Shown: positions 40,540-50,719 of the stretch, piece by piece
How the letters are laid out: every line of letters starts with the position of its first letter
How positions within the stretch are numbered: position 1 is the first letter of the stretch
Origin: JALYUA01 sp038229875
Lineage (GTDB): Bacteria > Acidobacteriota > Thermoanaerobaculia > UBA5066 > Gp7-AA6
Length of the DNA stretch: 53,798 bases
Direction of reading: 5' to 3'
Assembly: GCA_038229875.1 (NCBI GenBank)
Contig: JBBROA010000012.1
Coordinates: 1 to 53,798 of the forward strand
The notes under the pieces: model-generated
Database searches by the model: none
What the model was told of the DNA's origin: nothing
What the model saw: the letters and a program-made list of their open reading frames with translations, nothing else
Position numbers and translations under genes: made by a program

Positions 40540-42861
40540 TCACTTCACTCCGCTGACGACCGGCACGCGCCCGCTCTCGGCGATCGACCGGTACGCCGAT
40601 TCGATCACCTGCTGCGACATGAAGCCGTCGCCGTTTCCGACGACCTGCGGTGATCCCGAGGTCATGGCCTCCACGAAATGATCGATCTGGCGAGCGAACT
40701 CCTCGCGTCCGCTCGCGCCGTTTTTCACGGTGCGCCACTCACTCCAGCTCTTGAACTTGTAGGTGAGCCCGTCGAGGTCCAGGAAGGCCGTGCCCTCGTC
40801 GCCGTAGATCTCGAGATAAGACCGATTCGGAACTCCCACCGACCAGCTCAGGTCGATGGTCCCGACCGTCCCATCCGAGAGCCGGCACGTCAGCTTCGCC
40901 GTGTCCTCCATCTCGATATTCTGCGAGCGCGTCGCTTCAGCGGAGATCTCTGTGATCGGTCCGAAGAGGTAGTGAACCAGGTCGATCGCGTGCGGGCCGT
41001 TATCCATGATCACGCCGCCGCCCGAGAGCCGCCGGTCGCCATACCAGGTCCCTTCCACAGGAAGGTCGGCGCCGAACATGAGACGGAATGTGGAGATCCG
41101 GCCGAAGGCGCCGCGCTCGATGAGCCGCCGGGCTTCGCGGACCTCGTCATGGAAGCGGAATTTAAATGCGGGGAGGAGCAGCCGCTTGTGGTCGAGGGCG
41201 GCACGAGACATCTCCGCCGCCTCCGCCGCCGTGACGGCCAGCGGCTTCTCGCACAGCACGTGAACGCCTGCCTTGAGGAAGTCAATAGCGATGTCACGGT
41301 GAGTGGAGGGCACGGTGCAGAGGCTCACCCCGTCCAGCTTTTCCTTCGCGATCATTTCAGCGTGGGTCGGATACGCCGTCCCGCCGGCTTCGCGGGCGAA
41401 GCGCTCCGCGTTCGCAAACGCGGTGTCCGCAAACGCCACGACTTCGACGTTCGGGTTGGCGCGGTACGCATCGAGGTGCCACCGCCCCATCTGCCCGCAG
41501 CCGACAATACCGATTCGCATACGGGCGGCGACTGCTCCCGCGTTTGCGGGGGCGGCCTCTGCCCTGGCGGGAGGCGGACCGGCGGCCACCGCCGCTCCTT
41601 TCCCGCTGCGATGCTTCTCGACACTCGCGAGCAGCGTTGAGACGACGCGTTCGACCTCCCGGTCCGTCCAGCTCTCGTCCCAGACCACGCAGAGAAGCCG
41701 GGTCAACAGCTCCTCCGCGCGAGGACAGAGGCCTTCCCTGTACTCATACTTCTTCACTCCCTCGCGAATTGTGAAGGGCCATTGGGATCGCCCATACGTT
41801 CGCTTTGCGGCGAGAGACTCCGAACAGAGATAGATCGGTTTTCCCGTGTAACCCACCGAGACCGGGATGTGGACGGCCCGCAGATCGTCCGCGACCCGCT
41901 GGATGTCGACTCCGTCCAAGCGGACCGGATAAAGCCAAAACGCAGAGTCCGACCCGGGCGTGACGGGCGCCGGGGTGACGCACGGCTGACCCGCCAGGAG
42001 CGCGGTCATTTTTCTGCCGAGAGCGGCGCGCCGCGCCACGACTCCCTCCACCTTGCGAAGCTGAGCGCGGCCGACTGCCCCTGTCAGCTCGTTCATACGA
42101 TAGTTGGGAGCGTGGAAGAGGTATGCCCGCGCGCCCCACCCCTTCCGCGCATATCCCTTGTCAACGAAAAGCTTCATTCGTTCGCCGTAGCCGCGGTTGG
42201 AGGTGATCGTCATCCCTCCGTCTCCCGTCGTCATGTGCTTGGACTGCTGGAAGCTGAAGCACCCGATGTCGCCGATCGTGCCGACGAGCTGCCCTTTGTA
42301 TCGCGCCCTGTGCGCTTGCGAGGCGTCTTCAATCAGGGGGATCTTGTGGCGTCGCGCGATTTCCTTGAGAGTGTCCATGTCGCAGGGATTCCCGAAGAGG
42401 TGCACCGCGATGATGGCCTTTGTGAAGGGAGAGATCTTCCGCTCCACGTCGGCGGGATCCATGTTGTACGTATCGTCGATGTCGGCGAACACAGGAATTG
42501 CGTCCTGGTAGAGGATCGGCACGATCGTACCAAGGTCCGTGATCGGGGCCGTGATCACCTCGTCTCCAGGATCGAGATCGAGGGCGCCGAGAGCGACGTG
42601 GATGGCCGCGGTACCGGACGTCGATGCGATCGCATGGGGGACACCGTACGCGGAAGCGAACTCCCGTTCGAACTCGGTCACCATCGTTCCGTCGACGCCA
42701 AAGAGGTTCTGCGACCGCAAAGCGTCGTAGACGAGCCGCAGCTCCTGAGCGTCAAAAGGTCTTCGGCCGCTTCCCGACCCTCCCATCAGCTTATCGAACA
42801 CGGTGCCGAGGATCGGTTCCTTGAATCGCCGCGCCGTTTTTCGAATGAGGCTCTTGATCAT
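40540..42861 (-). CDS. DegT aminotransferase fused to Gfo/Idh/MocA dehydrogenase
   Basis: 773 aa. Residues ~35-425 are a DegT-family aminotransferase: FGVDGTMVTEFEREFA, STSGTAAIHVALGAL, VITAPITDLGTIVPILYQD, IPLIEDASQAH, and the Schiff-base Lys at about 208 in FQQSKHMTTGDGG. This ITDLGTIVPI type is close to AHBA-synthase and scyllo-inosose aminotransferases. After an Ala/Pro-rich linker (~435-465), residues ~468-773 are a Gfo/Idh/MocA oxidoreductase: RIGIVGCGQMGRWHLDAYR, HVLCEKPLAVT with catalytic Lys, and MDNGPHAIDLVHYLFG. The pair would oxidise a hydroxyl to a ketone and then aminate it, giving an amino sugar or aminocyclitol, with the intermediate possibly passed between domains. The linker and continuous frame show a true fusion. 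Confidence 0.9.
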   Translation of the reverse strand: MIKSLIRKTARRFKEPILGTVFDKLMGGSGSGRRPFDAQELRLVYDALRSQNLFGVDGTMVTEFEREFASAYGVPHAIASTSGTAAIHVALGALDLDPGDEVITAPITDLGTIVPILYQDAIPVFADIDDTYNMDPADVERKISPFTKAIIAVHLFGNPCDMDTLKEIARRHKIPLIEDASQAHRARYKGQLVGTIGDIGCFSFQQSKHMTTGDGGMTITSNRGYGERMKLFVDKGYARKGWGARAYLFHAPNYRMNELTGAVGRAQLRKVEGVVARRAALGRKMTALLAGQPCVTPAPVTPGSDSAFWLYPVRLDGVDIQRVADDLRAVHIPVSVGYTGKPIYLCSESLAAKRTYGRSQWPFTIREGVKKYEYREGLCPRAEELLTRLLCVVWDESWTDREVERVVSTLLASVEKHRSGKGAAVAAGPPPARAEAAPANAGAVAARMRIGIVGCGQMGRWHLDAYRANPNVEVVAFADTAFANAERFAREAGGTAYPTHAEMIAKEKLDGVSLCTVPSTHRDIAIDFLKAGVHVLCEKPLAVTAAEAAEMSRAALDHKRLLLPAFKFRFHDEVREARRLIERGAFGRISTFRLMFGADLPVEGTWYGDRRLSGGGVIMDNGPHAIDLVHYLFGPITEISAEATRSQNIEMEDTAKLTCRLSDGTVGTIDLSWSVGVPNRSYLEIYGDEGTAFLDLDGLTYKFKSWSEWRTVKNGASGREEFARQIDHFVEAMTSGSPQVVGNGDGFMSQQVIESAYRSIAESGRVPVVSGVK

Positions 42862-42901
42862 TTTTTTTACCTTTGGCAGCGGCGAGCCGCCACGACCGAA
42901 A

Positions 42902-44041
42902 TCAAGCGCCGGAGCGCTCGAGAAGAAGAGAAACGATCCGGGCGCCTGCGCGGCCGTCGCCGTAGGGATTGGAGCCCGTCGTCATCGTGCGACGAGCTTC
43001 GGGGTCTCTGAGCAATCTCCGCGCCTCGGCAACGATCCTCTCGCGCGCCGTTCCGACGAGGCGGGCCGCTCCCGACTCGACGCCTTCGGGGCGCTCCGTC
43101 GTGTCCCGCATGACAAGAACCGGCACGCGCAATCCGACGGCCTCCTCCTGGATGCCGCCGGAATCCGTCAAGATCAGCGTCGCGCGCTTCAAGAGCTGGA
43201 CGAGAGCAACATAGTCGAGTGGCTCGATCAGCCGGACGTTGGGGAGACCGGACAGGATCTCTGAAACCGGCTGCCGCACGTTCGGATTCAAGTGCACCGG
43301 ATACACGAAATGGACCCCCGCGGCGGAGAACTCAGAAGCCAGATCCCGGATCGCGAGACACAGGTCCCGAAAAGGCTCTCCGAAGCTCTCCCGGCGATGA
43401 GCCGTGATCAGAACGAGCTCTCCGTCGAAAGGGATCTCCGCCAAGGGCCCGTCCGCTACGTCATAGGGCCGGGCGGCGACGTCGTTCAGCGCATCAATGA
43501 CAGTGTTTCCCGTTACGTGGACGTCGTTGTCTGCGCATCCCTCCCGCAATAGCGCCTCACGGGCGCGTTCGGTGGGGGCGAAGTAGAGATCGGCGACGCT
43601 ATCGGCGATCCTTCGATTGATTTCTTCCGGGAACGGTCGTTGCCTGTCGCCTGTACGAAGTCCCGCTTCGACATGACCGAAGCGGACATGACGGTAGAAG
43701 GCGACCATGGAAGCCACGAAGACGCTCGTCGTGTCCCCCTGCGCGAGCACCCAATCGGGCGCGACCTCGGCCATCACCCGATCTAGGCCCGTGAAGAGGG
43801 ACGCGGTCAGCTGCGACAGGCTCTGATCGGGCTGCATTACATTCAAATCGAAATCCGGCCGAATGTCGAAAAGAGGGAGGACCTGATCGAGCATCTCGCG
43901 ATGCTGGCCGACCGAACAGACGATGGACCGGATGCGGCCCGGATACTCGCGCAGTCTCTGAATAACCGGCGCCATTTTTATCGCCTCGGGACGGGTCCCG
44001 AAAACGTTCAGAACCGTGAGCGGCGATGGGACAGGAGTCAT
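42902..44041 (-). CDS. wecB: UDP-N-acetylglucosamine 2-epimerase (non-hydrolysing, WecB/WbpI type)
   Basis: 379 aa from ATG 44041. Hallmarks: LNVFGTRPEAIKMAPVI at the start, VLAQGDTTSVFVA, VEAGLRTGDRQRPFPEEINR, VLITAHRRESFGEP, and LTDSGGIQEEAVGL near the UDP site. It interconverts UDP-GlcNAc and UDP-ManNAc, or in the WbpI version the 2,3-diacetamido-uronic acid pair. The WbpA, WbpB-WbpD and WbpE-like genes in the same operon make the WbpI role attractive, but sequence alone does not separate WecB from WbpI. A 70-bp gap follows the methyltransferase-GT2 gene. Confidence 0.9.
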   Translation of the reverse strand: MTPVPSPLTVLNVFGTRPEAIKMAPVIQRLREYPGRIRSIVCSVGQHREMLDQVLPLFDIRPDFDLNVMQPDQSLSQLTASLFTGLDRVMAEVAPDWVLAQGDTTSVFVASMVAFYRHVRFGHVEAGLRTGDRQRPFPEEINRRIADSVADLYFAPTERAREALLREGCADNDVHVTGNTVIDALNDVAARPYDVADGPLAEIPFDGELVLITAHRRESFGEPFRDLCLAIRDLASEFSAAGVHFVYPVHLNPNVRQPVSEILSGLPNVRLIEPLDYVALVQLLKRATLILTDSGGIQEEAVGLRVPVLVMRDTTERPEGVESGAARLVGTARERIVAEARRLLRDPEARRTMTTGSNPYGDGRAGARIVSLLLERSGA

Positions 44042-44111
44042 TTCTCGACGCTCTCTCACCACGGCGGGTTCCCCCGGCGAGCGACTTCGGGGGTCGTCGC
44101 TCCGCTCGAGC

Positions 44112-45842
44112 TCAACCGGACCTTGTTTCGCGAAAGGATGCCGGGGAGAGGTCGATGGCCTCCGGGGCCAAGTAACCCGGTCCGAGCTCCCAGTCACGGT
44201 TGAACATTTTCGCCCGCAGATCGCGGTCGAATCGATATCGATAGAGCGCCCGAAGCCGGCCCGTGTACTCGGCCAGATTGAGCCGGAGGTCGCGACGGCC
44301 TTGTGAGACCTGGCCGCGACGCAGACGCCCCAGGAAGCGACGCGCGATACCCGGGCCGCAACGAAGCAGCTCGGAAACCACGCGGAGCCGGGGCTTCGAG
44401 TAGAACGTGTCCCCATACGCCAGATTGATTCCGTTGTTCGCCAACCGGCGCTTGAGATCCGAGACCGTCCCGTTCTTGTGCTTGAACTGTCGGTGCCACG
44501 CCGTTGTGACGGACGTGCAGCCGACCGGAATCCCAGCCTCGCGGAGCTTTCTGCAAAGGCCCGTCTCCGAATCTCCCAGAATGACCTCTCCGAGCTGCCC
44601 GGGATTGAAACCCTTGAGCCGGAACAGCACGTCCTTGCGAATCGAGAAACTGGGGCCGAAGATTTCGAGTCCCGGGCGGACACGGACGCGAGTCGGCCCG
44701 TCGTAATGGATCTTCGCCAGATACCCTTCATAGGCTCGGACCCAGTCGTCCGGCGGCTCGTCCCAGAGGATGTCGATCGAGGTGCCGACCGCACCGACCT
44801 CGGGGTACTTCCGGTATACATCCACAATCGCCGAGATCCAGTTGCTCTCGTAGACCGCGTCGTCGTCGCTATAAAGCAGAATCTCGCTCCTCGCAGTGAC
44901 CGCACCGGTATGGCGGGCGAAGACGAGACCTGCCCTCTTCTCCTTCACGTATCGGAGGCGCACCGGGCAGTTTCGCGCCCAGCCCGCCACCGCCTGCTCC
45001 GTACTATCCGCGGAATTGTTGTCTACGACTACGATTTCGTAGGAGTCTTGCGGGTAGTCCTGGTTGCGGATCGAGTCGAGGCAGGACATCAGAAGCTCGG
45101 CGCGGTTGAACGTCGGGACGATGATCGACACAAATGGCTTCGCTAGAATTTCTCTGGGACGCTTTTTCAGTACAACGCCGAAATCGTTCGACAGCAGACG
45201 TCTCCCCGCGGAAATCCTCCGAGCGGCCAGGTTGGCGGGCGGGCCCCAGAAACGGCGCACGGTTTCCATCGGAAAGTCCGTTTCGAGCCACGCAAAATCC
45301 GAAACGTACAGATTGGTCCTCTCGACGAGTTGGTGCATGGTCTGCGGACAGAACCAGGCGACGTGCTCGTCATTGACCGGCACCGAACCGTCGAAGAAAA
45401 TGTTGAAGAACCTGCTGATCGCGAGAGGATTCGGAGTCGTGACGAGCGCTACGCCGTCGTCGCGCAGGTGACGCTCGATGTTGTCGAGAAGACGTTTTGG
45501 ATCCGACACGTGCTCGATCAGATCGCCGCAGACGACGACGTCGAACTGCCGGCCGAGCTGCACTTCCAGAGCATCCCCCGAGACAACATCGTGTCCGCGC
45601 TCGAGCAGCGCGGCAACCTCGTCCTTGAGCAGGTCGACTCCTTTCAAGGAGGCCGCGCACTCCTTGAGCCTCCCGTGGAGCCATCTTTCGGGACGGTTGA
45701 GACACCAATCGAGGGTATGGTCTACAACCCCGAAATCGAGGACTTCCTTGCCGGCTGCGTACCCGCAACACCACTCGATCTTTTCGGCGACCGGCGCAGA
45801 TTGCGCGGCCTCGATGAGCTGATACGCGTCGTAAAATCTCAT
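44112..45842 (-). CDS. methyltransferase-GT2 glycosyltransferase fusion
   Basis: 576 aa. Residues 1 to about 230 are a class I methyltransferase: CCGYAAGKEVLDFGVVDHT near motif I (the loop lacks the usual GxGxG), QFDVVVCGDLIEHVSDP, then RHLRDDGVALVTTPNPL. From about residue 237 a GT-A domain begins: FVSIIVPTFNRAELLMSCL, VVDNNSADST, EILLYSDDDAVYES as the metal site, ILGDSETGLCRKLREAG and a C-terminal basic tail. Methyltransferase and glycosyltransferase in one chain suggest that a sugar is methylated as or just after it is added, as in chain-terminating modules of ABC-exported O-antigens. This gene follows Wzt directly, which suits that role; the capping idea is inference. Confidence 0.85.
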   Translation of the reverse strand: MRFYDAYQLIEAAQSAPVAEKIEWCCGYAAGKEVLDFGVVDHTLDWCLNRPERWLHGRLKECAASLKGVDLLKDEVAALLERGHDVVSGDALEVQLGRQFDVVVCGDLIEHVSDPKRLLDNIERHLRDDGVALVTTPNPLAISRFFNIFFDGSVPVNDEHVAWFCPQTMHQLVERTNLYVSDFAWLETDFPMETVRRFWGPPANLAARRISAGRRLLSNDFGVVLKKRPREILAKPFVSIIVPTFNRAELLMSCLDSIRNQDYPQDSYEIVVVDNNSADSTEQAVAGWARNCPVRLRYVKEKRAGLVFARHTGAVTARSEILLYSDDDAVYESNWISAIVDVYRKYPEVGAVGTSIDILWDEPPDDWVRAYEGYLAKIHYDGPTRVRVRPGLEIFGPSFSIRKDVLFRLKGFNPGQLGEVILGDSETGLCRKLREAGIPVGCTSVTTAWHRQFKHKNGTVSDLKRRLANNGINLAYGDTFYSKPRLRVVSELLRCGPGIARRFLGRLRRGQVSQGRRDLRLNLAEYTGRLRALYRYRFDRDLRAKMFNRDWELGPGYLAPEAIDLSPASFRETRSG

Positions 45843-45986
45843 GGAAGCTCCGTCCGCGGGTTGGGGGTCCAGCGGCGATTTGGGACGAAGTGCCCCGGTT
45901 CGGGATTTCGGCCCGTGCCAAAGACGTTCGCGGGAAGGACCATCACTATCGAGTCAGCCGGTGGGTCAGACAGCTCTCTCTTCCCG

Positions 45987-47315
<1,329 letters not shown>

Positions 47316-47350
47316 CTAGTCTGCACGCCGTGATTCACTCGGGCCGCGAC

Positions 47351-48223
47351 TCAAACGACGTCCGCGAAGGTCCGCTCGACCCGCCGGAAATAGAATGCGC
47401 CGCCGAAGAGCAGAATGAAAGTGACGATGACGCTCGTCAGGATGACGGACCCTTCCACCCGCACCGTCCCTAGCGCGGCCCAGCGAAAGCCTTCGACCGC
47501 GCCCGCCATGGGGTTCAACCCGTAAACCCAGCGCGGAATGTGCAGTGCCTCGAGCTTCCCCGCGACCCGGCTCGCCGGATAGATCACGGGTGTCACGAAC
47601 AGCCAGAGCTGAACGAAGAACGGGACGACGTACCGGACGTCGCGGTACTTGACATTCAAGGCCGAAAGCCACATGCCGACCCCGAGCGCCGCGCACGCCG
47701 AGAGCAGAACGAAGAGCGGGAGAAGGAGAAAAGAGGGCGTCGGCCACACGCGGTAGTACCCCATCATCGCGATCAGGAAAACAAAAGCGACGGCGAAATC
47801 GACGAGCCCCACGAGCACCGAGGAGATCGGAATCACAAGCCTCGGGAAGTAGATTTTGCTGATGAGGTTAGAAGAGCCGACGAGGCTCGCCGCCGACTGG
47901 CCGAGGCCCTGCGCGAAGAGATTCCACGGCAGCAAACCCGCGAGCGAGAAGAGCGGGTACGGCAGACCGTCGGACCCGACTTTGGCGAGACCTCCGAAGA
48001 AGATGGTGAAGACGACCACGGTCATCAGCGGCTGCAGCACCGCCCACGCGACGCCGAGCACCGTCTGCTTGTAGCGCACCTTCACGTCGCGCCAGATCAG
48101 GAAATAGAGGAGCTCGCGATAGGCCCAGACCTCTTTCAGCTGCAGCGACGTCCAGCCGTGCGTGGGCTCGATGATCAGCACGGAAGACGGTCCCGCCGGC
48201 AGCTCGCCCGGAGCCGCGCTCAT
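47351..48223 (-). CDS. wzm: Wzm-type ABC polysaccharide export permease
   Basis: 290 aa from ATG 48223, overlapping the epimerase stop as ATGA. ABC-2 membrane protein: ELLYFLIWRDVKVRYKQTVLG is the conserved cytoplasmic entry, then about six hydrophobic helices (LMTVVVFTIFFGG, LVDFAVAFVFLIAMMG, FLLLPLFVLLSACAALGVG and others), with the conserved LNVKYRDVRYVVPFFVQLWLFVTPVIY and GLNPMAG elements. It forms the channel of the exporter with Wzt, moving undecaprenyl-linked polysaccharide across the inner membrane. The open frame upstream of 48223 belongs to noise within the epimerase gene. Confidence 0.93.
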   Translation of the reverse strand: MSAAPGELPAGPSSVLIIEPTHGWTSLQLKEVWAYRELLYFLIWRDVKVRYKQTVLGVAWAVLQPLMTVVVFTIFFGGLAKVGSDGLPYPLFSLAGLLPWNLFAQGLGQSAASLVGSSNLISKIYFPRLVIPISSVLVGLVDFAVAFVFLIAMMGYYRVWPTPSFLLLPLFVLLSACAALGVGMWLSALNVKYRDVRYVVPFFVQLWLFVTPVIYPASRVAGKLEALHIPRWVYGLNPMAGAVEGFRWAALGTVRVEGSVILTSVIVTFILLFGGAFYFRRVERTFADVV

Positions 48224-49218
48224 CGCGAGACCTCCGCTTTGCCGGAGGTGGGGGCCCGGGAGGCGATAGCCTGGTAGTACGCGCGAGACAGGACGATTCC
48301 CTCCCCCAGGTCGACTTCCGCGCGATAACCGAGCCAACGCTGAGAAAGCATCCCGTCGGCGAGCGAATGGCGGACGTCGCCGGCGCGTGGAGCCTCGTGC
48401 ACCGGCAGAGGGCCGCCGCCGATCGACTCGCGGACGACGCGGGCGAGCTCGTTGACCGTCGTACGTCGGCCACTGGCGACGTTGTAGGCCCTTCCGCACG
48501 CCTCCGCAGGTGCCACGGCGGCGCGCAGATTGGCGTTTACGGCATCCGCCACGAATGTGAAGTCCCGGCTCTGCTCCCCGTCTCCGTATATCGTGGGCGC
48601 CTCGCCCGCCAGCGACGCCTTGAAGAGACGGGGCAGGACGGCCGCGTAGGGTCCCTGGGGATCCTGACGCGGGCCGTACACGTTGAAATACCGAAGTCCG
48701 ATCAGCTCGAGATCGAAGCATCGCCCGAAAATGTCCGCAAGCTCTTCGTTCATCCGTTTGCTGACTGCGTAGGGAGAAAGCGGTCGTCCTTCTTCCCCCT
48801 CCCGTTTGGGCAGCACCTCGCTGTCTCCGTAGACGCTCGATGAGGAGGCATAAATGACGCGAGAAACCTTCTGATCGCGCGCGGCCGCGAACATATTGGC
48901 CGCGCCTCCGACGTTGACGGCGAAGCTGGTCGCGGGATCGGCCAGGGACCGCGGGACGGAGCCCAGCGCGGCCTCGTGGAATACGAAGTCGACTCCATCG
49001 CACGCCCGCCGGCAGGCGTCCAGGTCCCGCGTATCTGACTCGACGAAGTCGATCTGCCCGAGACAGTGCGCCAGGTTCTCACGGCGCCCGGTCACCAGGT
49101 TGTCGAAAGCCGTCACCTTCACGCCGCACGCTAGAAGCGCGTCCACGAGGTGAGAGCCGATGAAACCCGCGGCGCCGGTCACGAGGGCCTTCCGCCCGCG
49201 GAGGTCGGGTATTTGCAA
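48220..49218 (-). CDS. NAD-dependent nucleotide-sugar epimerase (extended SDR, WbpP/GalE type)
   Basis: 332 aa. KALVTGAAGFIGSHLVDALL is the NAD-binding GxxGxxG, with DNLVTGRREN, FHEAALGSVPRSLADP, VIYASSSSVYGDS, and the catalytic SPYAVSKR (Tyr and Lys). The AALGSVPRS loop and LRYFNVYGPRQDP pattern resemble WbpP and similar UDP-GlcNAc/GalNAc or uronic-acid 4-epimerases. It sits next to the nucleotide-sugar dehydrogenase, so its substrate could be UDP-GlcNAc or the corresponding uronic acid. A 4-epimerase is likely, but dTDP- or GDP-sugar epimerase cannot be ruled out. Confidence 0.88.
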   Translation of the reverse strand: MQIPDLRGRKALVTGAAGFIGSHLVDALLACGVKVTAFDNLVTGRRENLAHCLGQIDFVESDTRDLDACRRACDGVDFVFHEAALGSVPRSLADPATSFAVNVGGAANMFAAARDQKVSRVIYASSSSVYGDSEVLPKREGEEGRPLSPYAVSKRMNEELADIFGRCFDLELIGLRYFNVYGPRQDPQGPYAAVLPRLFKASLAGEAPTIYGDGEQSRDFTFVADAVNANLRAAVAPAEACGRAYNVASGRRTTVNELARVVRESIGGGPLPVHEAPRAGDVRHSLADGMLSQRWLGYRAEVDLGEGIVLSRAYYQAIASRAPTSGKAEVSR

Positions 49219-49237
49219 TGCTTTCGTCTCCGCCGGC

Positions 49238-50587
49238 CTACGCCTTCACTACGTTGGCCATCGGCTGGCGGTACACCCCGCGACTGTCGATGACGAGCGG
49301 CGCATGACGAACGACCAGGTCATAGTCCACCGCCGAGTGATCGGTGACGATGACGACCGCGTCCTGCGCGGCCAGATTCTCGGCCGTCAGAGGGAGCGAA
49401 GTGAGAGAGGAGAGCTTCGGCCAGGCCCGCGTCACGGGCGCCTGCGGCACGTGCGGGTCGTGATAAGCCACGTCTCCGCCGCGCTTCACCAGAGCGTCGA
49501 TGATCTCGAATGCCGGGCTTTCCCGCGCGTCGTCGACATCTTTCTTATAGGCGAGACCGAGCACGAGAATTTTGCTGCCCTTGACCGCCTTGCCCCGGTC
49601 GTTCAAGGCGCCCTGAAGCTTCTCGATGACGTAATGCGGCATCTGGACGTTCACCTCCCCCGCGAGCTCGATGAATTTCGCCGTGACGCCGAACTCCCGA
49701 GCCTTCCACGCGAGGTAAAACGGATCGAGAGGGATGCAGTGACCGCCGAGCCCCGGCCCCGGGTTGAAGCGCATGAAGCCGAACGGCTTCGTCGCCGCGG
49801 CGTCCAGCACCTCCCACACGTCGATGCCCATCTTGTCGAACACCATCTTGAGCTCGTTGACTAGGGCGATGTTGACCGCGCGGAAGATGTTCTCGACGAG
49901 CTTCGTGGCTTCCGCGGCGCGGGCGCTCGTCACGCGAACTGTGCGGCTGATCGCCTGGTCGTAAACGGCCTGCGCGAGATCGCCCGAAACGGCGTCGACC
50001 CCGCCCACGACCTTCGGGATGGTGGCCGTGGCGAAACGGGCGTTGCCGGGGTCCTCCCGTTCGGGTGAGAACGCGAGAAAGAAATCCTCCCCGCATTTCA
50101 GCCCCGACCCCTCCAGGATGCCGCGGACGAGCTCGTCGGTCGTGCCCGGGTAGGTCGTCGATTCGAGAACGACAAGCTGCCCGCGTCGCAGGCGCAGCCG
50201 GATCTGGCGAGCCGTCTCGACGATGTAGCTCATGTCCGGCTCGCGCTGAGGCGTCAGCGGCGTCGGCACGCAAATCAGCAGGACGTCGGGAATCGAAAGG
50301 TCTTCGAAATTCGAAGTCGGCCGGAAGAGGCCGGACGAAACAGCGGACTGGAGGCGCGTCGTTTCGAGGTGCTTGATGTAGTTGCGTCCCGCAGTGAGGG
50401 TCTCGATCTTGGAAGGGTCCACATCGAACCCGACCACCGAAAAACGCTTTTCCGCGAACGCGAGAGCCAGGGGAAGCCCGACGTAGCCGAGCCCCAGGAT
50501 GCCGAGGACGACAGACCGGTCCTCGATTTTTCTCGCCAGTTCTTCCGCCGCCGACTGAACGGCCGGCGAGGCCACCGTTTTGCTCAT
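49238..50587 (-). CDS. UDP-N-acetylglucosamine 6-dehydrogenase (WbpA-like)
   Basis: 449 aa. UDP-glucose/GDP-mannose dehydrogenase family: VVLGILGLGYVGLPLALAFA (NAD loop), FDVDPSKIE, VPTPLTPQREPDMSYI, VLESTTYPGTTDEL, FSPEREDPGN, KLVENIFRAVNIALVNE with the structural Lys, and the catalytic Cys in GPGLGGHCIPLDP. The PTPL...DMSYI, STTYPGTT and FSPEREDPGN forms are typical of WbpA-class enzymes that oxidise UDP-GlcNAc to UDP-GlcNAcA, step 1 of the diacetamido-uronate pathway completed by the WbpB-WbpD and WbpE-like genes 34 kb downstream. It is the first biosynthetic gene after the antiterminator and its leader; AAGGGA precedes the ATG. Confidence 0.88.
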   Translation of the reverse strand: MSKTVASPAVQSAAEELARKIEDRSVVLGILGLGYVGLPLALAFAEKRFSVVGFDVDPSKIETLTAGRNYIKHLETTRLQSAVSSGLFRPTSNFEDLSIPDVLLICVPTPLTPQREPDMSYIVETARQIRLRLRRGQLVVLESTTYPGTTDELVRGILEGSGLKCGEDFFLAFSPEREDPGNARFATATIPKVVGGVDAVSGDLAQAVYDQAISRTVRVTSARAAEATKLVENIFRAVNIALVNELKMVFDKMGIDVWEVLDAAATKPFGFMRFNPGPGLGGHCIPLDPFYLAWKAREFGVTAKFIELAGEVNVQMPHYVIEKLQGALNDRGKAVKGSKILVLGLAYKKDVDDARESPAFEIIDALVKRGGDVAYHDPHVPQAPVTRAWPKLSSLTSLPLTAENLAAQDAVVIVTDHSAVDYDLVVRHAPLVIDSRGVYRQPMANVVKA

Positions 50588-50620
50588 CCGCGTCCCTTTC
50601 TGTGCCGCTTGATTGCCAAC

Positions 50621-50639
50621 GCCTGCTTGCTACTCAGGC
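50621..50639 (-). promoter_or_regulatory. candidate ops-like antiterminator loading hairpin
   Basis: On the minus strand GCCTG, AGTAGCAAG, CAGGC forms a perfect 5-bp stem with a 9-nt loop that exposes GTAGC. It lies in the 118-bp leader between the NusG-like gene and the first biosynthetic gene. The ops element used by RfaH (GGCGGTAGCNTG) likewise folds in the non-template strand with TAGC exposed. The same placement at the head of a long glycan operon supports the idea; the stem sequence differs from the enterobacterial ops, so the role is inference. Confidence 0.4.
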
Positions 50640-50693
50640 TTCGCCCCTTTCGGTGTACATCATCGAAAGAGATTCCTTTATCTTGTTAGCCCC

Positions 50694-50719
50694 CCGCCAG
50701 CCGACTCAGTGGCTGGCGG
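50694..50719 (-). other. 9-bp perfect hairpin whose loop holds the NusG-like stop codon
   Basis: CCGCCAGCC (50694-50702) and GGCTGGCGG (50711-50719) pair perfectly around an 8-nt loop; on the minus strand the loop reads ACTGAGTC, with the TGA stop of the NusG-like gene. There is no T-run after it, so it is not a standard terminator. It could slow ribosomes or polymerase or act as an attenuator at the start of the operon. Confidence 0.5.

Noticed and set aside
42862..42901. A-rich run before the aminotransferase-dehydrogenase start as a terminator or slippage site
   Set aside because: On the coding strand it reads AGGTAAAAAAAATG, an A-rich spacer before the start codon after a weak stem; ordinary initiation explains it.
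50588..50705. GAAAGGGGCGAAGCC in the leader recalls part of a c-di-GMP-I (GEMM) riboswitch
   Set aside because: The leader is too short for the ~90-nt aptamer and lacks the paired P2/P3 arms and the tetraloop-receptor parts; only a short stretch is similar.
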